From contig NZ_AJLT01000019.1 in the NCBI RefSeq assembly GCF_000258765.1, positions 124,001 through 188,000 on the forward strand: DNA of 64,000 nt, written 5' to 3'. A program made the position numbers and the translations under genes. The DNA is from Gillisia marina (GTDB lineage: Bacteria > Bacteroidota > Bacteroidia > Flavobacteriales > Flavobacteriaceae). The notes under the pieces are model-generated. The model made no database searches, had not been told where the DNA came from, and saw only the letters and a program-made list of their open reading frames with translations. Shown in pieces: positions 56,740 through 64,000 of the stretch; position 1 is the stretch's first letter, and the number at the start of each line of letters is the position of its first letter.

Positions 56740-56755
56740 TTGTTAATGTTAACAA
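56740..56755 (+). promoter_or_regulatory. Palindromic operator candidate upstream of susC
   Basis: TTGTTAATGTTAACAA is a perfect 7-2-7 inverted repeat, of the kind bound by LacI-family regulators. It is 75 bases upstream of the susC ATG. No regulator is adjacent. Confidence 0.5.
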
Positions 56756-56830
56756 ATAAAAGGTTAAAATTTAGATAATATTATAAAAATATGTAATCTT
56801 AGCGCATGTATAACCCTTAAACAAGATTAC

Positions 56831-59800
56831 ATGATATCAAAACTACCTTGGGTATTTATCCCTTTTTTTCTGCTATTTATGAGTTTCTCCTATGGACAGG
56901 AGAAGACTATTTCGGGTAATGTAACAGACCAAGACGGTCTCCCGTTACCTGGTGTTTCCATTGAAGTTATTGGAACTCAACGTGGAACACAGACTGATTT
57001 TGATGGAAATTATAGCTTAATTGCTAACGTCGGTCAAAAATTAAGATTCACCTTTTTAGGACAAACACCTGCAGAAAGAACTGTGGGAGCTTCCAGTACG
57101 ATTGACGTCCAAATGGACAAAGATGCTGAAGCATTAGAAGAAGTAATAGTAACTGCCTATGGAACATCTACCAAAGAAGCGTTCACAGGTTCTGCCAGTG
57201 TTATAGGTGCTGAAGATATAGCTACAAGGAACGTTACATCTCCTATTGCAGCAATAGAAGGAAGGGCAACGGGTGTTCAATTTACTTCGGCATCAGGACA
57301 ACCTGGGTCGTCACCAAATATAGTAATACGTGGTGTTGGTACGATCAATGGGTCTACAGATCCATTATTTATTGTGGACGGTATTCAATATGAAGGAGCT
57401 TTAAATACGATTGCTCAAGAGGACATTAAATCCTTTACAATTCTTAAAGATGCAGCTTCAACATCATTATATGGTTCCAGAGCGGCTAATGGGGTTGTTC
57501 TTATTACAACTAAGAGTGGTAGTAGAAGAGGAGGAATAAAAGTAAGTGCTTCAACTCAAACCGGTTTGGTATCCCAAGCTATTTCACCTTACGATGAGGT
57601 TTCTCCAGGCGAATATTATGAAGTTATGTGGGAAGCTTTAAAAAATTCAAGTGCTGGTGGTGGAGACCCTGCATTTGCTTCTGCAAATATATATAATAGC
57701 TTAGGTTATAATCCATTTGATGTGCCTAATGATCAAATAGTTGGAACGGATGGACAACTAAATCCAAATGCAAATGTGATCTATCAATCATTAGATTGGT
57801 ACGATGTTTTGCAAAAAACTGGTGTAAGACAGAATTATAACGTAAATGTTTCTGGCGGAGGTGAGGATCATACCGTATTTTTCTCTGCTTCTTATTTAGA
57901 TGAAGAGGGCTATGTAGTTTCGTCATCTTTTGATCGATTAACATCACGTCTAAGCGCAGAATTTGATGCAAACGACCGAATTACAATTGGAGGTAGTGCT
58001 AATATTTCTATTTCTGAAGCTGTGGGGCCTAGTTCCGCAGGAACAGGTAGTATTGTTAACCCTTTCGGTTTTGCTAAAAATATAGGTTCAATCTATCCTG
58101 TATATGTAAATGATTTGCAAGGAAATATCGTTCGTGATGTCGCTGGAAATCCTGTATTTGATAATGGGGAAGGTTTTCCCGATTTTAATATCGGATCAAG
58201 ACCTATAAGTCAGGGACGTCATGCACTACAAGAACTTCTGTTAAATGATGAACGTGATAGGGATAATACATACGGTTTTAGGTTTTTTACTGAGATTGAA
58301 TTATTAGAAGGGCTTAATGTTCGCTTAAATTATGGTAGAGATATTAATGAAGGGCTTGAGAAAGAATATGAAAACAACATTATTGGAGATGCCCAACCAA
58401 CTGGAAGATATGGTGAGACGAGGTTTAGAAGGCAGGTAGAAAATTTCAATCAACTTTTAACATATAATAAGAGTTTTAATGATATCCATAATTTTGATAT
58501 TACAGCGGGTCATGAAAGTTTCGATAGGACTTTCTCCAGTAATAATGGTTTAGCAATTATTCAAGTTGCTGAAGGAATCTTTGAATTTGACAACTTTGCA
58601 ACCCCTGTTAGTTTAGGAGGTTCTACCACAAAAAAAACTATTGAAGGATATTTTTTAAGAACAAACTATAATTTCGATAATAAATATTACATAAGTGGTT
58701 CTGTTAGAAGAGATGCATCTTCAGTATTCAGTAGAGATTCAAGATGGGGTACTTTCTACTCTGTAGGAGCTTCTTGGAGAATAGATCAGGAAGACTTTAT
58801 GGATGATATTTCTTTTATTGATCGATTAAAAATAAGAGCTTCATATGGTGAAGTAGGAAATGATGATTTGGGAGATTTCTTTTTATCACAGGCTAGATAC
58901 TCTATAACCTCTAATGCCGGTAACCCAGCAATAATTAATACAGATATAGGTAATACAGATCTACAGTGGGAGACTATAGAAAGCTTTGATGTAGCCTTAG
59001 AATTTACATTGTTCAATAACTTTTTAGACGGAACAGTAGAATATTATAAGAAAAGTTCTACCGATTTACTCTATGATCTGCCTATTGCTTTGAGTAATGG
59101 TCTTAATACAGTTCCTACGAATATTGGAGATTTGTATAATTCTGGTTTTGAGGTTGCTTTGACATCCCATCTGATAAATAAAAATGATTTTAAGTGGGAT
59201 CTAACTTTACAAGCCTCCACTTTTAAAAATGAAATCACAAGTTTACCAGATCCCTTTATCAATGGATCAAAACGATTGGCAGAAGGACGCTCAATATTCG
59301 ATTTCTATTTACTAAATACAGCTGGGGTAGATCCTGAAACTGGAGACCAATTGTTTTTTAGTTATGAAATTGATGAAAATGGTGAAAGTGTTCCAGTATT
59401 AGATGAAAACGGTGTTCAACAGACCACCAATGACTGGCAAGATACTGAAAGAGCATATACTGGAGATAGTTCCATACCAGATCTTTTAGGATCTATAGCA
59501 AACACGATTAGTTATAAAGGAATTTCACTGAGTTTTTTAATAAACTATGGAATTGGTGGATCGTTCTTGGATAATGGATATTCAGCTATGATGCATAGTG
59601 GGAATTACGGAAGTTCTTTACATCCAGATATTCTTAATGCGTGGCGCCAGCCAGGTGACATAACCGATGTCCCGAGACTGGAAAATGGAAACTCAGACTT
59701 GGTTAGAACACAATCTTCAAGATTTTTAACTGACGCTTCCTTTTGGACACTTAAAAATGTTAACTTAGGATATGCTTTCGAGAATTCAATTAGCGAAAAA

Positions 59801-59962
59801 TTAGGTCTTGATAATTTAAGAGTTTCAGTAACTGGAGAAAATCTATTTTTGGAAAGTAAGAGAACAGGATTAAATCCTCAATTTAATCTAGCAGGAACTC
59901 CTGCAGGTAACGACTTTAATCCTTCGAGAATTATTTCTGTAGGTTTGAATGTAGGATTTTAA
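56831..59962 (+). CDS. susC: SusC/RagA-type TonB-dependent outer-membrane transporter
   Basis: 1043 residues. Signal peptide MISKLPWVFIPFFLLFMSFS; CarboxypepD_reg-like domain (about 25-100, ISGNVTDQDGLPLPGVSIEV); TonB-type box near EALEEVIVTAYG; plug domain (about 115-220, FIVDGIQYEGALNTIAQEDIKSFTILKDAASTSLYGSRAANG) and a 22-strand barrel ending GLNVGF. Imports glycan or other large substrates with its SusD partner 25 bases downstream. No glycoside hydrolase, sulfatase or peptidase is in the window, so the substrate cannot be named. Inserted in a duplicated target (see findings). Confidence 0.95.
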   Translation: MISKLPWVFIPFFLLFMSFSYGQEKTISGNVTDQDGLPLPGVSIEVIGTQRGTQTDFDGNYSLIANVGQKLRFTFLGQTPAERTVGASSTIDVQMDKDAEALEEVIVTAYGTSTKEAFTGSASVIGAEDIATRNVTSPIAAIEGRATGVQFTSASGQPGSSPNIVIRGVGTINGSTDPLFIVDGIQYEGALNTIAQEDIKSFTILKDAASTSLYGSRAANGVVLITTKSGSRRGGIKVSASTQTGLVSQAISPYDEVSPGEYYEVMWEALKNSSAGGGDPAFASANIYNSLGYNPFDVPNDQIVGTDGQLNPNANVIYQSLDWYDVLQKTGVRQNYNVNVSGGGEDHTVFFSASYLDEEGYVVSSSFDRLTSRLSAEFDANDRITIGGSANISISEAVGPSSAGTGSIVNPFGFAKNIGSIYPVYVNDLQGNIVRDVAGNPVFDNGEGFPDFNIGSRPISQGRHALQELLLNDERDRDNTYGFRFFTEIELLEGLNVRLNYGRDINEGLEKEYENNIIGDAQPTGRYGETRFRRQVENFNQLLTYNKSFNDIHNFDITAGHESFDRTFSSNNGLAIIQVAEGIFEFDNFATPVSLGGSTTKKTIEGYFLRTNYNFDNKYYISGSVRRDASSVFSRDSRWGTFYSVGASWRIDQEDFMDDISFIDRLKIRASYGEVGNDDLGDFFLSQARYSITSNAGNPAIINTDIGNTDLQWETIESFDVALEFTLFNNFLDGTVEYYKKSSTDLLYDLPIALSNGLNTVPTNIGDLYNSGFEVALTSHLINKNDFKWDLTLQASTFKNEITSLPDPFINGSKRLAEGRSIFDFYLLNTAGVDPETGDQLFFSYEIDENGESVPVLDENGVQQTTNDWQDTERAYTGDSSIPDLLGSIANTISYKGISLSFLINYGIGGSFLDNGYSAMMHSGNYGSSLHPDILNAWRQPGDITDVPRLENGNSDLVRTQSSRFLTDASFWTLKNVNLGYAFENSISEKLGLDNLRVSVTGENLFLESKRTGLNPQFNLAGTPAGNDFNPSRIISVGLNVGF

Positions 59963-59987
59963 TAAAAAACAATAAAACATACTAATT

Positions 59988-61640
59988 ATGTTAAGAGAAA
60001 TAAAATTTATATTATTAGTAATAGGTGTTATTACTATAACATCATGTTCAGAAGAATTTTTGGAAACAAAACCAACAGATGCCATTTCTGCTGGGGATGC
60101 ACTGGCTACTGCAGAAAACATGTCACTTATAATAAATGGGTTGCATCGTGGATTGTATGCCCAATCTCAAACGATCTTTCCTGGAGGTAATACAGCGAGG
60201 GCAGGTGAACACTATTGGGTTCCACTTGGTGATAATATTGCAGGAGGTGTAATTCATTCAGCCAGAGCCAATAATTTAGGCTGGCAAGAGGAAACACAAT
60301 GGACATCACATACCCAAGAAACAGAGCTGACACCAGAATTATTATGGTATCACCGTTATAACATCATAGGAAGTGCTAATGCTGTTATCAATAGAATTGC
60401 AGAAGGAGATATACCTGTAGATGGCAGACTCAATGAAATTGCTGGTCAAGCTTATACCTATAGAGTTTATGCTTATCTTTCTTTGATTCAGCATTATGCA
60501 AAGGGTTATTTAATTGGCAATCCATCTAGTGACCCTGGAGTACCTTTATTATTTGCTTCAGAAGCACCTTTTAATAGCGCACCAAGATCAACGGTTCAAG
60601 AAATTTATGATCAAATGGAATTGGATATTGATACTGCAATAAGTTTCTTTGAAGAGGCAACTCCAAGACCAACCGGAAGTGCAGATGCTAAGTCTCAATT
60701 AAACATAGATGTAGCTTATGGCCTAAAAGCAAGAATAGCCTTATCTAAAGGAGATTGGGAGACTGCTGCAACTGCTGCGGCCCGAGCACGCCAGGATTAT
60801 CCAATAATGGATGAAAGCGATTGGAAATCTGGATTTAACACTACCCTGCTTCCTGAAGTTATATGGGGTAGCAATGTAATAACCACAGAAACTACATTTT
60901 TCCGTTCTTATTTCTACTTAATTTCTAACACCTTTAATGGGAGTCAGGTTAGAAATAATCCTAAATTGGTTGACGAGAGGTTGTATGAGCAAATTCCGGA
61001 TACGGATTATAGACGAGATGTATTTTTAGCCAATGCTCCTAATACAAATACTTCTGCAGCTAACGGAAATGGAGGGTTTGACAATAATACTAATCCTTTA
61101 TATCCTACTAGAGCCGAATTTGATGCCGCAGTAGCTAGCATTAAGAGTGAGTATGGTTTGACTAGCGGTCACAACACACATCCTTATATGCATGTTAAAT
61201 TTAGACAGCAAAATCCTGGGTCTATTGATCCTGATGATATCATTTACATGCGTTCTTCTGAAATGTACTTAATAGAAGCTGAAGCAAAGGCTATGATGAA
61301 TGACATCGCTGGAGCACAAGCTGCGTTAAGTCCGTTGGGCGAAGCACGTGATAGCGAATATGACGCAACGGTTTTTGCTACACAAGGAGATCTAATGGAA
61401 CACATCAAGTTTCAACGTGGGGTAGAATTATATGGAGAAGGCTTTTTATATACTGATAAAATACGTTGGGATGAAGCTATCGACCATGCTGCAAATGGAG
61501 GTTCTGGAGCGTCCCAAACACTTTATCAAGATGGTTTTCAACAAGACAAGCCATCTGTAAACAATGCGTGGGTTTTCAAGATTCCACAAGCAGAAATTGA
61601 CGCTAACCCTAATTTAGGGCCTAGTGATCAAAATCCATAA
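59988..61640 (+). CDS. susD: SusD/RagB-type surface lipoprotein
   Basis: 550 residues. Signal MLREIKFILLVIGVITITSC with lipobox ITSC; TPR-like helical SusD N-terminal domain and C-terminal SusD/RagB domain with MRSSEMYLIEAEAKAMM, IKFQRGVELYGEGFLYTDKIRW. It caps the SusC barrel and binds the ligand outside the cell. Genes are 25 bases apart and form one operon. Confidence 0.95.
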   Translation: MLREIKFILLVIGVITITSCSEEFLETKPTDAISAGDALATAENMSLIINGLHRGLYAQSQTIFPGGNTARAGEHYWVPLGDNIAGGVIHSARANNLGWQEETQWTSHTQETELTPELLWYHRYNIIGSANAVINRIAEGDIPVDGRLNEIAGQAYTYRVYAYLSLIQHYAKGYLIGNPSSDPGVPLLFASEAPFNSAPRSTVQEIYDQMELDIDTAISFFEEATPRPTGSADAKSQLNIDVAYGLKARIALSKGDWETAATAAARARQDYPIMDESDWKSGFNTTLLPEVIWGSNVITTETTFFRSYFYLISNTFNGSQVRNNPKLVDERLYEQIPDTDYRRDVFLANAPNTNTSAANGNGGFDNNTNPLYPTRAEFDAAVASIKSEYGLTSGHNTHPYMHVKFRQQNPGSIDPDDIIYMRSSEMYLIEAEAKAMMNDIAGAQAALSPLGEARDSEYDATVFATQGDLMEHIKFQRGVELYGEGFLYTDKIRWDEAIDHAANGGSGASQTLYQDGFQQDKPSVNNAWVFKIPQAEIDANPNLGPSDQNP

Positions 61641-61867
61641 GTGATTAAATATTTAGTTTTAAAGTTTTGAGTCAGTTTAAGTCCCTTTAGTATCCATACG
61701 ATATTTAAGGGGCTTTTATTTTGTTAATCATTTTGCAACGCCTAATTAGGCTTACTTGATAACAAAAAATACTTTCCTTGAGAAATGTATGGTTTCTTTT
61801 TTTTATCATTTGAACAAAAAAAGTCTATTTATTGTTGTGTGAAAAATAGATTCTTCACTAACTAATT
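61641..61867. other. Intergenic region after susD
   Basis: Contains the susD terminator (61676-61722) and, apart from AT-rich sequence, nothing recognised. It adjoins the second direct repeat. Confidence 0.5.
61676..61722 (+). terminator. Terminator of the susCD operon
   Basis: TAAGTCCCTTTAG pairs with the TTTAAGGGGCTTTT segment around a 12-base loop, then TTTTATTTTG. Confidence 0.65.
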
Positions 61868-61987
61868 ATTCATCACTATAGAGAACCAGATAAGGCTTTT
61901 GGAGCATCTTCTCCGTTATGGGATGTAATCTTTAGAACCATGCCTAGAAAGTCCCCTATGGAGCACCAGGCAAGTGCTTCTCATTAA
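61868..61987 (+). pseudogene. Duplicated 3' fragment of the fatty-acid hydroxylase gene
   Basis: 40 codons in frame from IHHYREPDKAFGASSPLW to the TAA at 61985-61987, matching the end of the hydroxylase (56480-56599) with mostly silent or conservative changes. No start codon or upstream domain. With the downstream terminator it is the second direct repeat flanking susCD (61868-62033). Confidence 0.88.
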
Positions 61988-62000
61988 TAAGAAATAACAT

Positions 62001-62036
62001 TTGACAATAAAAAAACCCACTGAGAAGTGGGTTTTT
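62001..62036. terminator. Terminator copy 2, loop inverted
   Basis: AAACCCAC TGAGAA GTGGGTTT. The loop is the reverse complement of the loop in copy 1 (TTCTCA). It probably also ends the convergent App1 gene, whose stop is at 62042. Confidence 0.8.
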
Positions 62037-62041
62037 ACTTT

Positions 62042-63076
62042 TTACTTTATAAAGCCACTTTGTCGAGCGTGCGCTTCCGCATCAACAGAATTATCTATTA
62101 AAAGTACCGGAGTAGTTTCAAAAGCAGTTACGATACTTTGCACCCGATCCATTCTCTTCTTATGCTTCACGCTTCTTAAATAAATTGCCATTATTCTATC
62201 TGGATACTGTGCAGCGATCTCGGTATAAATAGAAGCATCATGTTCTCCACTATCACCAATTAAGATAAAACGTAAATGTGGGTATGTCTTTAAAATGTTG
62301 ATAATCTCTTTTTGCTTGTGTGGCTTTTCCGGCTTTATAGATCTGTCGAAGGGAGTTCGAAAATTCCTAAGCAGAATTGGCCCCTTTGGAAATTTGTTAT
62401 AATCCAAAAATAGTTTGAGGTATTGGTACATATTCCACGGACTATTACTCAAATAAAACATCGGGTTTTTATTCTCCCCATTTTTTCCCAGATGAAGTTT
62501 CTGATAGAAATCGGCAGCACCTTTAAAGGGAATTCTTTTATAAGCATTCGTAAGCAGGGAATTCTTTAAAAGTCTCCATTTTAAAAAAGAGGTAACTCCG
62601 GTATGCAATATTGTATCGTCTATATCGCTAATAACGCCATATTCTGCTTTATCCTCTGGAATGAGCACCTCGGCTTGAAAATGTTTTCTTTCTTCGGAAG
62701 GAGAAGAATCCTCGCTTTCTTGAAATAATAAATTTATAGTTACCCAACCTTCCTCATTAGCCACAGTAGAAAGATCTTTTTCAGTAGTTTCTTCAAATAG
62801 AAAATATCCTTCACAATCTGATACTGTTTTAAGCTGAAGCAAATCTGGAATATCCAACTCGATTTTAGCCTCCGGAATTTCGAAACTATCAAATTGCTTG
62901 TACGTGTTTTTCAAAGTATTTAAGAAAGATTGATCTTCTACGATTTTCAAGGGAACATCATCCAAAGCTCTTCCCAGAAGGTATAAGTGATTTTTTGTAC
63001 CATAACTTCTATAGGGAATTATTAAAACATTTTCAATTTTATGCCATCCTAATAACTTCTTTACTCTTCTTAGCAT
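62042..63076 (-). CDS. App1-family phosphatidate phosphatase-like protein (DUF2183)
   Basis: 344 residues, no signal peptide. The catalytic HAD-like core has VISDIDDTILHTGVTSF (DxDxT motif, nucleophile Asp), FYLSNSPWNMYQYL, and the later FILIGDSGEHDASIY. This is the APP1 catalytic domain, which in yeast dephosphorylates phosphatidate. The bacterial role is inferred, perhaps lipid turnover. Shares its terminator with the duplicated hydroxylase end. Confidence 0.88.
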   Translation of the reverse strand: MLRRVKKLLGWHKIENVLIIPYRSYGTKNHLYLLGRALDDVPLKIVEDQSFLNTLKNTYKQFDSFEIPEAKIELDIPDLLQLKTVSDCEGYFLFEETTEKDLSTVANEEGWVTINLLFQESEDSSPSEERKHFQAEVLIPEDKAEYGVISDIDDTILHTGVTSFLKWRLLKNSLLTNAYKRIPFKGAADFYQKLHLGKNGENKNPMFYLSNSPWNMYQYLKLFLDYNKFPKGPILLRNFRTPFDRSIKPEKPHKQKEIINILKTYPHLRFILIGDSGEHDASIYTEIAAQYPDRIMAIYLRSVKHKKRMDRVQSIVTAFETTPVLLIDNSVDAEAHARQSGFIK

Positions 63077-63361
63077 TCCTCTAGTTTAAATCTAAATTCT
63101 TTAGACTTCTAAATTAACATTATTCAAATACCTGTCTTGAGATCGTATCTAATTTTAGATAAACTTTAAGAGCTCATCTATTATTTCCACGAATTCTAAT
63201 CGAAATTAAATTTGGAAAAATAACAGCTGATTATAATTAATATGCCTCAATTATTACTTAACAATTTATTCACTAAAATTAAAATTTAATTATCATGTAT
63301 TTAACTGACAATAAGAATTTTACTATTTAATTTAGTCTACGAACCATTTAAATATATTACA

Positions 63362-63844
63362 ATGAAAAATTTAGAAGAGTTATTCGAACATCAGTTAAAA
63401 GATCTTTACAGCGCAGAGGAACAATTGATTGATGCATTGCCAAAAATGGTAAAAGCATCTCATGATTCTGAACTTAAAAAAGCTTTCGAAAGTCATTTGG
63501 AAGAAACTAAAAATCACAAAAAAAGGTTGGAAGAAATTTGCGAAGAACTATCCATTAAGCCAACCGGAGAAAAATGCAAAGCCATGCAAGGCTTAGTAAA
63601 GGAGGCGGAATCTATGATCGATGAAAAATCAGATCCGGCGGTGAAAGATGCAGGACTTATTGCTGAAGCTCAACGCGTGGAACATTATGAGATTTCCGGA
63701 TATGGAACTGCCACAAGATTCGCCAAAGAATTAGGACATGAATCCATTGCAAAGAAACTTCAGAAAACGCTGGATGAAGAATATAATGCCGATCAAAAAT
63801 TAGACAATCTTGCCGAAAGGAGATTAAATGTAAAGGCAAAATAA
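63362..63844 (+). CDS. DUF892 ferritin-like protein (YciE/YciF type)
   Basis: 160 residues, four-helix bundle. KNLEELFEHQLKDLYSAEEQLIDALPKMVKAS is the DUF892 opening; Glu/His ligands of the di-iron site occur in EEQL, FESHLEETKNHKKR and EAQRVEHYEISGYGT. Known in some bacteria as stress-induced proteins; iron-related function inferred. 285 bases of gene-free sequence precede it. Stand-alone with its own terminator. Confidence 0.9.
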   Translation: MKNLEELFEHQLKDLYSAEEQLIDALPKMVKASHDSELKKAFESHLEETKNHKKRLEEICEELSIKPTGEKCKAMQGLVKEAESMIDEKSDPAVKDAGLIAEAQRVEHYEISGYGTATRFAKELGHESIAKKLQKTLDEEYNADQKLDNLAERRLNVKAK

Positions 63845-63868
63845 TTTCATTAAAAATTTGAAACTTTA

Positions 63869-63907
63869 AAAACTCTCTGAAAAGAAACTTCCAGAGAGTT
63901 TTTTTAT
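63869..63907 (+). terminator. Terminator of the DUF892 gene
   Basis: AAACTCTCTG pairs with CAGAGAGTTT around a 12-base loop; seven T follow. Confidence 0.9.
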
Positions 63908-63976
63908 GACTTAAAATCTCTTAGGAAATATTCCATAATAAAAATGGATTTATTCCGAAAATTATTATATTTGAAT

Positions 63977-64000
63977 ATGGGTACAGATGTAACACTTGAA
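63977..64000 (+). CDS. Possible gene start cut by the window edge
   Basis: ATGGGTACAGATGTAACACT opens a frame of eight codons (MGTDVTLE) before the window ends. TATATTTG at 63966-63973 fits the -7 consensus but is only 3 bases away from the ATG, so if both are real the mRNA would be nearly leaderless. Identity unknown. Confidence 0.25.

Noticed and set aside
56831-61640. SusCD as part of a complete polysaccharide-utilisation locus
   Set aside because: No glycoside hydrolase, lyase, sulfatase or HTCS is present nearby; only the transporter pair is here.
1-64000. CRISPR arrays, rRNA operons, transposases, prophage, integrases
   Set aside because: Searched by eye; no regularly spaced repeats and no such proteins were seen in the window.

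Overview
The window is a piece of a Bacteroidota chromosome, almost certainly family Flavobacteriaceae (Gramella/Zunongwangia-like; genus is inference). The evidence is the gliding genes gldA, gldB and gldC, a SusC/SusD pair, a Rho with a long low-complexity insert, DUF1599, DUF4293 and BT_3928-type genes, AT-rich DNA, promoters of the TTTG-N(17-23)-TANNTTTG type, and almost no Shine-Dalgarno sequences.

Layout. 1-1800: NagB fused to a PIG-L deacetylase, running off the left edge. 2405-5266: an RsbQ-like alpha/beta hydrolase overlapping a PAS hybrid histidine kinase. 5338-5411: tRNA-Arg(ACG). 5.5-10.1 kb: housekeeping genes on the minus strand (metallopeptidase, clpS, prmA, tpiA, a DoxX-type membrane protein, DUF1599). 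10.2-11.8 kb: folP and the diadenylate cyclase cdaA. 11.9-14.5 kb: an ABC exporter and truA. 15.3-22.8 kb: DUF4293, rho, gldC-gldB, nadE, an atypical LuxR-type regulator and dnaG. 23-25.6 kb: an outer-membrane protein and an ECF sigma/anti-sigma-like pair. 25.9-35.8 kb: a minus-strand run of prenyl synthase, rlmN, queA, aroA, mazG-like, dtd, rsgA, DAHP synthase/chorismate mutase, aminotransferase and pheA, preceded by an aromatic leader-peptide attenuator. 36.2-37.1 kb: gldA. 37.1-45 kb: the methionine/homoserine region. 45.4-50 kb: metK, acyl-CoA dehydrogenase, 2-hydroxyacid dehydrogenase, universal stress protein, DinB. 50.1-56.6 kb: a propeller-amidohydrolase, small membrane proteins, DUF302, deoxynucleoside kinase, fatty-acid hydroxylase. 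56.8-61.6 kb: a SusC/SusD cassette flanked by 120-165 bp direct repeats of the hydroxylase 3' end. 62-64 kb: App1-type phosphatase and a DUF892 ferritin-like protein.

The most interesting system is regulatory. metY-metX-hom is preceded by two consecutive Met/Cys-rich leader peptides, each followed by its own intrinsic terminator (44603-44951), behind a good flavobacterial promoter. A second, diverged copy of the same double-attenuator array, with its own promoter, lies in front of a paralogous homoserine dehydrogenase (40590-40958). In each unit the end of the leader ORF is complementary to the 5' arm of its terminator, as expected for ribosome-stalling attenuation. The divergent metK carries a candidate SAM-II-like riboswitch, and pheA has a leader peptide with eight consecutive Phe/Tyr codons. 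One 10-kb stretch thus appears to sense charged tRNAs and SAM with several RNA devices.

Twelve genes, including essential ones (tpiA, truA), are broken by single-base indels: long A/T runs with one base too many, or G/C runs with one too few. These look like sequencing or assembly errors, so I annotate the restored genes as CDS and state where the frame breaks.
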